Below, in pieces: positions 40,201-51,200 of a stretch of DNA of 64,000 bases. Source of the DNA: Rotaria macrura (lineage: Eukaryota; Rotifera; Eurotatoria; Philodinida; Philodinidae); NCBI GenBank assembly GCA_900239685.1, contig OENT01000884.1, forward strand, positions 1 to 64,000, in the 5' to 3' direction. A program made the translations under genes and the position numbers. The notes beneath the pieces are model-generated. The model did no database searches and was not told where the DNA came from. It worked only from the letters and a program-made list of their open reading frames with translations. Numbering within the stretch: the first letter of the stretch is position 1; each line of letters opens with the position of its first letter.

Positions 40201-41366
40201 TTATAGAGTTTAAATTTAATAATAAAACATTTTAAAAAAAAACAGCACTTTTTACGAAGAGACTTGTGGGACATCCACTCCATATATATTTATTTAAATA
40301 TATATATATACGTATTTATCATGGATTTAATATTTTCAAACAAACAAAGAACCAACCGTATTTAGATAGTCGACAAAAACATTCAGGTTTGAATATTATA
40401 AAACAAAAATTCTCTTTCAACGCTTTTATTCTGCGTTACTCTTAAGAAATTCTTTGCATGTGCGCATGATTTGCATGCTCTGTAAGCTTTCTGTAAAATA
40501 TCTAAAAAAATAAAAACATATATTGTTGCGTCATATTATGATCCAATATTCTATAATTGCTTTTAGTCGACGTGTTCTCTACGAAGATTATCGTTTCGAT
40601 TTAAATGGTATTTCACCATTGACAGAACAATTTTTACGTTCAGGTAATATGTTGAGAAATACTGGCACACAACTTTTCATATCACATCCACAAATCATCC
40701 AAGTGCCATCAGTCAGTGCTGAATCGTATGATAATGAAATAAAACGAGCTTCAAAACTTTGTCGACTCATTCGAGCTCAAAGACATAAGTTAGTTCGATT
40801 CAGTGAAATCATTCATTTGGTTATTCTACAACAATAAATGACGTATTCTTTTTTGTCAATAGGGAACGAGCTGATCAGCAAGCACATCGTTATCGACTAG
40901 CAGCTAGACAACGTGCAGCAACATCCAAATCACGGGATGAAACAGAAAAACGAGAAAGTCGAAGTTTCGCTTTTAAACGGAACATGACGGTAAGAAAAAA
41001 ATTTCCTACTGTCGAGTAGAAAGTATAACATAAAATGGGATAAAAGTATCAATATATCCGACCATTGTTTTTTGTTCATACGTCGAACTTGTTAAAAATA
41101 TTTACTTTCACTCAATTAAACAACGGAAGCCTGTAAAAAACACCTCAGCTTTAAAATGATTCTTCTATAAGTTATAATCCTTTCATGCACATAAAGTCTT
41201 CAAGTGCTTCTGATATTGTTTGTTTGTTGTTCTATAATTTGAAGGAATTCAAAAGAATCGTATAAACACAGTATTTTTTAAAAAATTTTTCTTTTCTGTT
41301 TTTTAGAATACTCGTAGTGAAGAACTTATATCAATCTCTCAACTTTCGTTCAAATCTCATCAATGA
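37249..41366 (+). CDS. FAM227 (FWWh domain) protein, about ten exons
   Basis: The FAM227 family is defined by the FWWh motif and is associated with ciliated and sperm cells; its molecular role is not settled. Exons join in frame from ATG 37249 to TGA 41364-41366: MVDIARVFSP..., LTGINFLELINDKI (37.6 kb), a Q-rich piece (37.8 kb), ANPTVLSDQDQ (37.97 kb), APYIKALIELYY (38.18 kb), then DIFWWIFLEHYQ with the diagnostic FWW (38.72 kb). The 38.91-39.48 kb exon has a Thr/Ala-rich insert. The rest continues as RRVLYEDYRFDLNGISPL (40.57 kb), a basic helix RADQQAHRYRLAARQRAA (40.86 kb) and the end ISQLSFKSHQ. The chain is about 600 residues. The FAM227A/B paralogue cannot be told. It is head-to-head with CFAP54, and a mariner-like element lies in the 39.48-40.57 kb intron. 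Confidence 0.85.
39512..40281. mobile_element. Mariner-like non-autonomous element in a FAM227 intron
   Basis: The left end reads CAGGGTGTCCCACGAAAGTC and continues TCTTCCTAAAAA. The reverse complement of the right end reads GGATGTCCCACAAGTCTC followed by TTCGTAAAAA. These are matching inverted repeats of about 30 bp with mariner-type GGTGTCCCA ends, about 770 bp apart. A TA precedes the left end; the right TA is displaced or mutated. The interior has no intact transposase, so this is a MITE-like or deleted copy. It lies wholly inside the intron and should be spliced out. Confidence 0.75.
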
Positions 41367-41457
41367 TTTCATCATATTAATTAAAATTGATTTTATGTAA
41401 CATAATAATAATAATACATATTCAAACAGACATTATACGAAAGGTTACCTATTAAAG

Positions 41458-41467
41458 AATAAATAAA
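41458..41467 (+). terminator. Poly(A) signals of FAM227
   Basis: Two overlapping AATAAA hexamers about 90 bp after the FAM227 stop codon. Confidence 0.5.
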
Positions 41468-42416
41468 ATGTGATGAAATGAATACAAATAGCATTGATGA
41501 TTCGGCAAGTATAAATTCATAGTTACTTTCAGAAAGTTTATAACATTTCGATCGAATGACTAGCGACGTTTCTAGTGATTTATTGCAAGTTTTTCTCCAC
41601 TGCTGGAACTTTTAATTTAAAGTTATTTCTTTATTGATTATTCAAAAAACATGAATAAAATATCAACTGAAAATCGTCCATCCCAACACATGAGGTTTCA
41701 TTTCATTGCAAAAAATGTGTCATGCATATATTTCGAACATAATAGAAAAACACTTGAATAGTACAAAATTTCGAATAATAAATAAGTATCGAAATCTGAA
41801 AGAAAGATATACTCTGTGATGCCATGCGAATTTTTATATATGTCAAACATACGTATGAACTTTATCCAAAAGACACTATAGAACCACTCGATAATTGGAA
41901 AGAATATACTATTTGATTTAAAATTGAAATATAAGCAAGACACTTATACGTAAGACTTCTGTTGAAAAATTTAAAAAAAAACATTTTTTATCATGTTGCA
42001 TCATCCACCGTTATCAAGAACTATGAATGAGTTTCTAGTGACTTATCATTCTCTAACATATTGAAACACTGCGATCATAAATTTTCTGCCGGTGAGGAAA
42101 ACATTTTAAATATGACGGCCAACAATAAAATCAATTGACTACAAAGATTCTTTACTTGGTATTCAATGAAGATCTAGATCTTTGATTCTGCATAAACTAT
42201 CATAAATACCATAACATATGTCACACTGTCTGAAAAATTTCAATCTATCCATTTTAGAACAGTTTTGTACTTGTAAACAAATCACGACATGGCTATAACA
42301 TCTGATAAACTAAGTTTCTTGATGAGCAGAAAATTATTATATCAAAAGGTATCTTGCGAGAATATACATAATATTAAAAAAAGCTGAAGCAACCCATATG
42401 ATTTTTCGATTTCAAT
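41468..42416. other. 0.95 kb intergenic stretch between convergent FAM227 and vWA genes
   Basis: AT-rich. The open frame at 41698-41943 (minus) has no recognisable domain. No element ends seen. Confidence 0.45.
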
Positions 42417-43268
42417 TCAAGACAATGTACAATTTGATTTGAGTGGAGAAGAACGACGTTTTTGGTTGTTTGTTGGCGGATTTAATTTCACTTTTTTCTC
42501 GTCTAAATAATCAAACCATGGATCAATGGAACCCAATAAGAGTTTAGTAACATAATCACCATAACTGAATGGAAAATTTTTTCCTTGCACAGTTAATATT
42601 TCGGTTCGTTCACTTTGATAATCATCAAGAACATCAATATATGGAATTTTTTTATCAAACGTATTTAAACAAGAAACTGATTGAAGATCGTTGGTACAAG
42701 CGACAAATGTTATATAGATTCGTTCGATCGATGGAAATCTTTCATAAAGTAGAACATTTTCTAAACTATTCAAATCCGTTTGTCCATTATCATCTGTTGG
42801 TAAACCATCTGTTGCAACTAGAATTAATAATTTACGATCGTATACACGTGCACGTTTAAGATTTAGAACGTAGCTAAGTACACGTGTTATTGGCGTTGGA
42901 CCATCAGGCAGACGAGAAAATGTTTCATCAAGTTGTGTTGAATCACTAACATGTAAAAGTGGTTGTCGATTGAGAAAAAAAATATCAATACCATCGGGAT
43001 CTAATGTAGAAGCTAAATCAACAATAATAGATACAACATATTTAAGTTCATCCCAACGTGTTTCTAATTGATTCAATGACGACGTATTTTCTTGATTATA
43101 ATTAAGGATTGGCGTACGCATGGATGTACTATCATCAAGTATCAAAACAATTTCGAAACCTTCAAGTGCACGAAGACGAAATGCAAAATCATAATTAATA
43201 TTGTATTTACGTATAATATCTTCAAATTTTCTTAAGCGAAAATCATCTGTATAAATTGGATACTCCAT
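42417..43268 (-). CDS. von Willebrand factor A domain protein with CaaX-like C-terminus, intronless
   Basis: 283 residues in one exon. A short N-terminal helix region leads into LRALEGFEIVLILDDSTSM, where D45, S47 and S49 form the MIDAS DxSxS motif. The second MIDAS position is a Thr in GPTPIT (about 124-128), and the third is D154 in VATDGLPTDD, so metal and ligand binding look intact. The domain ends with the stretch NFPFSYGDYVTKLLLG followed by DPWFDYLDE, which I associate with a cytosolic family of single-vWA proteins in fungi, protists and some animals. There is no signal peptide. The tail is basic (KKVKLN, KRRSS) and ends Cys-Thr-Leu-Ser, a plausible prenylation box that would attach the protein to membranes. 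Ligand unknown. The single-exon structure and patchy family distribution raise possible horizontal origin. Confidence 0.85.
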   Translation of the reverse strand: MEYPIYTDDFRLRKFEDIIRKYNINYDFAFRLRALEGFEIVLILDDSTSMRTPILNYNQENTSSLNQLETRWDELKYVVSIIVDLASTLDPDGIDIFFLNRQPLLHVSDSTQLDETFSRLPDGPTPITRVLSYVLNLKRARVYDRKLLILVATDGLPTDDNGQTDLNSLENVLLYERFPSIERIYITFVACTNDLQSVSCLNTFDKKIPYIDVLDDYQSERTEILTVQGKNFPFSYGDYVTKLLLGSIDPWFDYLDEKKVKLNPPTNNQKRRSSPLKSNCTLS

Positions 43269-43302
43269 TAGTTGAACAATTAATTTTGAGTAAATTTTAT
43301 TT

Positions 43303-43310
43303 ATTTTATA
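43303..43310 (-). promoter_or_regulatory. TATA-like box upstream of the vWA gene
   Basis: TATAAAAT on the minus strand, 34 bp before the ATG at 43268. This is the same arrangement as at the DUF4139 gene: a TATA box and a very short leader. Chance occurrence in AT-rich DNA is possible. Confidence 0.4.
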
Positions 43311-45479
43311 ATGCTTGTAAATTTACCACATATTTTTTCTATCAATACATCTAAGAAAAGAGACAGAGAAGAGAATAAGATTAAAAAAGAAGAAGAAACG
43401 AAATGAAATACATACCTTAGCGAACTAAAGATTACGTTCTAATATCCTTATTGACTATAGTAATTCTAATTCTATGGATAAGGATTATTTTAAAGAATTC
43501 AAGGGATAGATTTTTAAAAATTTCGACTTAACCGATAGAATGTGATAAAAAGAAAATGCCTTTCTTCGTCTTAGACTGGCTTGTAAGAGATGAATCTAGT
43601 TAAGTATGACACATTACACTTAAAATATGTATTGAATTACGAAGGAAGCGATTAACAATAGATATGTATATATATATACATCTGTTAAAGTTTGACTACC
43701 GTATGACTAGTGCTTATTTTCTTATTCATGTGACTTAATTCGAAACTTTCAGCTCTCAGAAGACAAATAATACCACAAATAGATTTCGCTGTTTTTTTTT
43801 ATTGACCTTTCAAGTTCGTGAATGTCAAAATTATTTCGTTGATTTTTGTACTAAGACAAATGAACTTGAATAGTACTATTACGAATGAAAATATTCGTGA
43901 ATGCTCTTCTACCCTTATCGATCGTTCGATTAATAGATTAATTATTATTGCGTAACCAAATCATCATATTTTCTAATATTCATCGAAAATGATTAATAAG
44001 CACACTGAAACGTAAAAAAACAGATTAATAAGTAAGTTTGATATGCATTCTATATCCCTTTTTATCCATAAAATTCGAGGCAATGTCTTTTTCTTATCTA
44101 GTAACATACGATCATGACTAATTTAAAGGATCACCTGTCATTTGTATCATTTATCGAACTTAAATATATTTTCTGTCAACGATTGAAGAGATGCTTTTTC
44201 TTCCATATTCATTTTGTAAATAAAATCATATCTGTATAAAAACTATCACTTGTGCATACAATAATTTTAACAGTTAACTTGTTGATTGCTACAATTGTAA
44301 ATAAAAAGAATAGAATTTACTTTGCTCAAAATGATTAAACATTTGCTAAGAATTTATTATATTTGCTTAACTACGTCTAATTATTGCATTTTACTCGAAA
44401 TTTTCTCATTGATAACCAGTGAACATTGTAAACATGAATTGCGTCATATCGACTTCAATTTTTGTCATTGAAAAAGTACGGTATAATTTTCTCTTTTCGA
44501 AAAATTTCCCCGTGTCAATTGTTCTTTTCTTGCATAACTTCATCTCAGAGCATTCATCAAATAAAGTATATTCACCACTTCTGTTATTAATTCTGTCATT
44601 CGTTTCTCGCTATGCATTCTTCTGGTTTTGGTGTTGGTACATTACGATTGATATCAGTTTTTGACTTCATTTTATTGTTTGGGTTTAGCAAACAGAAGAA
44701 AGAGACAGATAGAGAAAGTCACTTTTCATTTGTTCAAATATTGAGATAAAACAAAATGAACGACTATTCGTATGAATATAATGTGGGGCGTTGCTTTCTA
44801 TTGTGAAATTGTTCTTATCTAACGGTTATAAAGATCGACCCAACAATTCTAAAACATTGATTATATCACAATATCTTTGCTCGATCCATGTATTTTATAC
44901 TTGCTATGCAAAAATTCAAATTAAATAAACAGTTATAGTATTCAAGAAGGATTAAATTATACAGTTGGATTTATCTATAAAACTATTATCGTGGCTTCTT
45001 TACATTTATCACTTTATAAAAAGCAACCAGCAAAGATCTAATGATGTTCAGAAGTGTGCAACGATCATCCCCTCAAGTTTATGATTATGATTCGTAAAAA
45101 CGACGAACAAGGTGATGCTTTGTAGATGATCTGAATCGATACTTACAGTTTCAAAGATATTTTTCTTATTATTATATTAATTTAGATTCTTAATCAGTAT
45201 TAATAGTGAATTGTGGCACTCAATCGAGACTAATTAAGATTTTTCGATAAACCATTGTAAGGCTAAAATTTTTTTATCATGAATGAATTTGACATTGAGT
45301 CTGATGCATAATTAGTAAGAAGAAAATCATACGAACTACGATTCACAATGATCTAGATCTAGATTGTTACATCAAATGATATCCCTTAGGCTTGCATTAT
45401 TTTGTCTTCTATCTATAATTTTCCGAAAACACAAACCGATGGGACTTCAATAAGACTAGGTAGTATGACACAATGAATT
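43311..45479. other. 2.2 kb AT-rich intergenic stretch
   Basis: It contains a TATATATATA run near 43668-43678. The plus-strand open frame at 44419-44664 is hydrophobic and AT-driven without a domain. Nothing else recognised. Confidence 0.4.
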
Positions 45480-46330
45480 ATTATTTTGGCAAGTGCTTTT
45501 GACCTTGACTTTTATGTGTTGTCATACTGTAGCGTGGCATTAACGGAAGAGCTTTACGCTTGATCAAGATTTTCGTTGTTCTTTTAATGGTTTTGCCCCT
45601 TTTGTGGTATTTTCTGTAAGAAGCTCTTTGACATCAAAGAGACATGTTTGTTCATTAGTGCATATATGAACGGTATTAGTCTGAAGTTCAACAAGTTTTG
45701 AATCTAATTTACTATAGGGATATTCCACTAATGCGTATTTTTATTTTGTTATAAGCTTGATAGTGATTAGGAGATTCTTTTCATGGAATTGTACATCTAC
45801 TGAAAATTCTTCGTATGCAAGTTGAAGATATATTTCAAGTGTACCATTGGGGAGTCCGATCTCATGATAGCAACGCTTTCTCTAAATACAATTGGCATTC
45901 CTGGTAGAAAATGTAAATATTCTGGAAGATGATCAGTTTTATTGTAAAGAAGTACTAGAATAGTTTTACTCAATTATAAATCTTCTATATTTTCTCCTTG
46001 AATGTAATCTAGAACTGCACAAACCATTGGTGCAAGCCCCATCTCTATTGTTTATTATTGTGCCACGTCCGTTTCCTGTAAACAAGATCTGAAATAGCAC
46101 ATGGAAAAAATAATTGAACACACTGCATCTCATGGTTTTCATTGCAATTATGTTTGGAGCTTTGAAGGTCCGATGACATGTGTGAAAAGAAGTTCATTAT
46201 CTACGATTTTTGATTGTCCATTTTTCAATCTGTTTAAAAGCTCCAAATATCGCAAGTCTTCAGTCCGTATTTGCTATGGTTTAATTTCACAACGCAATTA
46301 ATTTGGGATACAAGTTTGCTAGTCCATTGC
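45480..46330 (-). pseudogene. Decayed Helitron/PIF1-type helicase remnant
   Basis: Minus-strand translation in shifting frames shows the C-terminal order of a PIF1-like helicase of Helitron type. RYLELLNRLKNGQSKIVDNE is near 46190-46260. LPGMPIVFRESVAI follows near 45870-45920, then GLPNGTLEIYLQLAYEE after a frameshift. KALPLMPRYSMT is near 45490-45570, where intact helicases have a P-L-x-P-A-Y-A-M-T-like motif before the last Gln/Gly motif. There are several stop codons and at least two frameshifts, so it cannot code. No Rep/HUH nuclease part and no Helitron ends were identified nearby. Confidence 0.6.
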
Positions 46331-46921
46331 ATATCTATGTGACGTTCTGTAATTTTCTGTATCCAACACCAGTTGTTGTCGAGTGGCCTATCCAATATTG
46401 GAGAATATTATACAGGTAGTTGCAAAACAAAATTCAGGTTTACACCGCTATATTCATCTCATCGAGTGTCAAGTATAAGATAAATATTATTTGAATTATG
46501 TATTTGTCTTGATCATTTCATTTCACATTTTTGTGCAGTCAACGATCGAAAGCGAAATTATTTAACGTTGCTATTCAAATTTTATTTAACATATACTAAG
46601 TGAAAATAACATCGTATGAAGTACTTGTGATATTAACCCAATAGTATGAAATTAGCTTGATGATTTCGACAATAACTCAGTAAATAGGAACTACCTGCAG
46701 TTCTGTTCTATTAAAAGGATGCAAAAAGTCTTGCTCAAAAGGAATTCGACTTTGTCTAGATGTATTCCTTGGTGAATATTTATGACATATTTTTTCCCTT
46801 ATACATATGGAATTGTTTCACACAAAAAGCAAAAAAAGTTAAATGAAACTACATAATAATTCGATTTAATTCAAATGCAACTGATATACCGTTTCAATCC
46901 ATGTATGAATCCTCTGATGGC

Positions 46922-48202
46922 TTAATTACGTTTTTTTGACACGAAAGACGTTTGTGGGTCCAACCGGACCGACATATAAAAGAATAAGAGAAACCTTACT
47001 TTTCTGTGCAATTTTCTATAGATATCGATAGGTTGAAGACATTCATTAAAATCTTTTTAGTTACTATTAGAGTGCCACAAATCCTGAAGTGAAACTATCT
47101 GTAGTTTACAGGACGGTTTTAGGAATGGATTGTAATGACATTAGGAATTGACAATACTATTTAAAGAAACTTCGGGTTTGATTACACAGCGAGCTAGTAA
47201 ATTCTCTCGCTTATGTCAATGTACATGTAGTCATTTATAGTAAAAAAACAAAAGCTTCCTGTTCGTTTATCTTAATTTTTAACAAAGAATAAAATATGAT
47301 GAAATCTAAATGACTAATGCAATGTTTTAACTGTTCGTGCTTAGAATTGTCTAATATGTTTACTTATAAACTTTTAACTGGTTGAAACATTCGTTTGTCA
47401 TGATTGGCACATGACTGTTCTTTTACTTATAGAATGAGAATTGCAAACGTTGTTTTAACATGTATCACAAATTTGTCTAACTTTGCGTCCAGGATGTGTT
47501 GGACAAAGAAAACATCTCTTCTTTGCATTCACAAAATCATTACTTCGATCTTCAGTTATTAAACTTTTTTCGGTTGAATTCGTTCTTCCAAAATATGTTC
47601 ATCAGTGAATGTGTCATCGAATTCTGTTTCAGCATCTGAATTGTCTCGATCCGAATCTAACTCGTTATCCTCAGAAATATCTTTGTCAAAGTCATTGTTA
47701 CTATTCACCACAAGAAGCTCTCAAATTCTCTTCAGATTTGATTTACTTGTCATTTTTTATCTAAAATATCTAGAAAGTGTTAGAATTTTCGTACGCGGAG
47801 TTTTCAGACTTCTCTTGTTCTCAAGGAAGAAAACCAGAGAATGTTCATCATTACAAGAACCACTGGCAAGAATATTTCAATCAAAATATGAAAAAATCTT
47901 TGAAACGCATGAAAACAATATTCAAATCACTATTGGGAGTGACTATAATTAACGAATCTTCTGGAAAAATATAATCTAGAAACGGTAGATGGCAGTTTAT
48001 AAACAGGTAAAAATCACATGTAACACGAAGGGTGGTAGTAGGTCAATGTGGATCCACCTTTAACATTTTGTCTCTTGAGAGTTTTATGAAGAATACGATA
48101 TGGTCTATGTCTATCACTAGCAGACTAGCGATAAGAAAACAGCAGACAAAAAGTAGCCGTGTGGGTCTGGCTAGATCCAGATTGACCATCCGAGGGTTAA
48201 TA
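46922..48202. mobile_element. Internally deleted piggyBac-type transposon with TTAA at both ends
   Basis: TTAA at 46922-46925 is followed by GACACGAAAGACGTTTGTGG and GTCC..GGACC. The right side runs GTGTGGGTCTGGCTAGATCC, then AGATTGACCATCCGAGGGTT ending in TTAA at 48199-48202. TTAA targets, a terminal CCC (GGG at the right end) and subterminal GTGGGTC palindromes are typical of piggyBac. The left CCC appears mutated (TTAATTACG). The interior holds parts of the transposase start and end on the minus strand, about 1.28 kb in total versus about 2.5 kb or more for a full element, so the catalytic core is missing. Confidence 0.6.
47420..47755 (-). pseudogene. piggyBac transposase remnant: acidic N-terminus joined to Cys-rich C-terminus
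   Basis: The minus strand begins with a Met (MTSKSNLKR), meets a stop, then shows an acidic stretch DISEDNELDSDRDNSDAETE typical of piggyBac transposase N-termini. After more stops comes KKRCFLCPTHPGRKVRQICD and TC, a stop, then NNVCNSHS. This is the C-terminal cross-brace zinc finger (C..C....C..C..C..H). The central DDD catalytic domain is absent. It lies inside the TTAA-bounded element. Confidence 0.65.
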
Positions 48203-51200
48203 GAAAAATAGACTAGATCAGACGTAATGTGCTGTGATGATTAAGTGATTCATATAGCTAGAAACTTATTTTTTTCAACGCTTAGAATTACGATGGCAAT
48301 GCCCACACCTATCTTAAGAGATTATTACCAATTTATAATGGTCAAACAATAAGAGTAGAAATCTTTCTCTATTCAAACGAAGACAATAAATGGACAAGCG
48401 ATCGAATAATTCAGTTCTACTTCAGAGCAGTCTGCAAACACAGGCAGCAACTCGTTATTAATATTGTATTTCAGGATAGTGAGTAATCAATTATTCAAAA
48501 GACAGGTCTTATTTATTCAAGATAGGTAACGTTTCTGTACTCGATTTCTAATCACTAATTTTAAGGACACATCATATGTCAGAAATGCTTCACATTTTGC
48601 TCCTGAAAGAGACTTTACGTGCAAGGGTTTTAGTTCAGATTCCAAGTCTTTGAATATCCTGCGGGAAAAAGAAACATGTAGTGAGATATAATATTGTATG
48701 TGATAAAATACAATTTTATCATGTAACGTTAATGATAATTTAGATAAGCGTGACATTCATATATGATCGTGATTACATGAAGTATTTTACTGTAAAGTTT
48801 ATTAGAAATCTTTTTCTCATTCATTGTCAGATATTGTCTGCTGAGAAACGCTAAAGATTATTATGTTAGTTTAGGGCGATCTCACTCAATATCACTTTTG
48901 AATTCATCTCGAGATTTTTTGGAGTCTACTACGCTATAATGAAAGAAAAATATGGCTAGCACAGTTTGTATGCAGAAGTATTGGAACTTTCTTGAATTCA
49001 TTTTCAGAATGGGCAAGAATACCAACATTAGTTTGATATTGTTTTTCATAGCAGTCGAATATAGTACAGGTCAGATTTCAGTCATAAACCTTTATTCGTG
49101 GTACATTTCAATAGTGATAGTAAAATGGTCTTCAATGCTTTCAATAATATAGTATTTGTTTTTATTATGCCGATATAGAAAAACTATAATCTGTAAAAAT
49201 AATCTCCAATTAACTTCTTACTCACCCCAAGGAGTTTCGTTTACGCGTTCTTATTAGTTCAGAGAATTACATAGTTCCGAGCATCAATCACCTGCAATAA
49301 TTGACTGTTTTTCCGGAATAAGCCGATGCGCGTCAATAGAATTTACTTTATCGACATCAACTAATGAAAAGTCATGTGAGAGAAGAAAGAGAAACAGGGA
49401 TTTAAAAGAATGACATGTTTTACTAGTCAATGAATTATACTTGACTCTCATATAGCAAATTGTTCTCTTTATATAATTGACAGGTTGATTATCAATATAG
49501 CCAACAAAAGTCATCTATTTATTTGAAATTTTGGTATTTGTTGATATAAGAGAAAATCTATCATCAAGCAAAGAAAAAAATCTTTTATATCGAGTGAAAT
49601 TATCTAGAACATTAGTTAATTAAGAATTATATTTATTTTTTTTCAAGATAGAAAATCAGATCAATAAAATTCGGTTGAAGTTTTAGAGGTCTACTCACTG
49701 AATTAAGATCGACTCTCATTTCAAGGTTTTTTAGATTTCGAAAGATTTGTCTGATTATCAAGATGCATATGATACTTTTCTATATCTGTGTAAAAATACA
49801 ACACTCGACAAGAAACAAACCGTTGCGTGTAAAATTTTTACTTAGAATATATTGACCGTCAATTTAGTTAATTATTTCTTATTAACACTCATTATCGTTG
49901 ATCTGTAATTAACAATTAACAATGAGCAGATGCATAAACATTTTCCTTGTAAAGCTAAACTATGTCCCTGCAATAGGACGAGTGTTAAATATCAGCGTGT
50001 ACCACATATGATCTTGTAGATTTTTCATGTGAACAAATCTTATGTACAAGAGCGTCCGCATAAAAAGTATGAAACTTCTAGTTATGAGTGTGTATATATG
50101 ATTGAATGTTTTTCGGATTCTAACTGGATACTTTTCATTTGCTGTGATAGAAGTTTTGAAACTATGAAATACTTATTAATTCTTCGTACATTTAGATTCG
50201 TCTACCAGCAAGCTCTACATATGTTTCAAACCATCTTGAAGATGATTGCACATAAGTGTGTTTGTTACTGAGTTTTGCATTTAAACTTATATTAATCGAA
50301 AATTTCTTCTATTGAGACAGACTACATTCAAGCAAATCACTCGGTGAAACAATTGATACGTCACCATTTCAAATTACTATTTTTAGGGAACAACAAATGT
50401 AACACTTGTCCCTACACATTCGACTGAATTCGTAGTCGATTTGTAAAAAGTGTGAGGGATTGTTTTCATTGGATGTTGAGCACATTCTATCTGTACTGTC
50501 ACTGTTTTCTTTCATGTAGACTTACTACTGCATTAATATTCTATACGAGATCAAATTCTATAAAACCGTTTGATGGTATACTATGAAGTAGCCAATAATT
50601 TTTTTTTAAATTGACTTTCATCATTGATTGACACAATGTCGACCTTCATTGAAAGATGAATTCGTAAGAGGGCTACCATAATATACATCTAATTTACACG
50701 TTGTTGGTCCACATAATAGCACTGCAGCACATTCGTTTTGATTTTTATTGAATGCAATAGACATTTGTCTGTAATATAGAATACTAGGATTCTTGATAAG
50801 AATACAATATCAACAGACCAGTACTCGAAGAATCTAAATAATAAGAAGAAACAATATAGACCGCACTCATTGATAACTTTATATAATTTCAGCAGTAGCT
50901 AGTCTGCCACGATCAGTTACATCAAGATAGATGATCGGTCCAATGTCAGAAAATATTTGCGAAGAATAGTACGTACAAATGATGATATTGTATGGAATTT
51001 CAAATTCACATGTAAACTGAGCAGCATTCAAAGATAAGAGTTCGATTTCGAATATTGCCGTCGATAGTATAATACATTCCCTAATTGTGTCACATGTAAA
51101 AGACATGTCATGCTAAAATAGAAAAATTATTGCATCAGAGAATTAAACATTGGCTAGGATTTTTTGAGTCGTTTTGTTCATATAAATCGTAGTCTATAAA

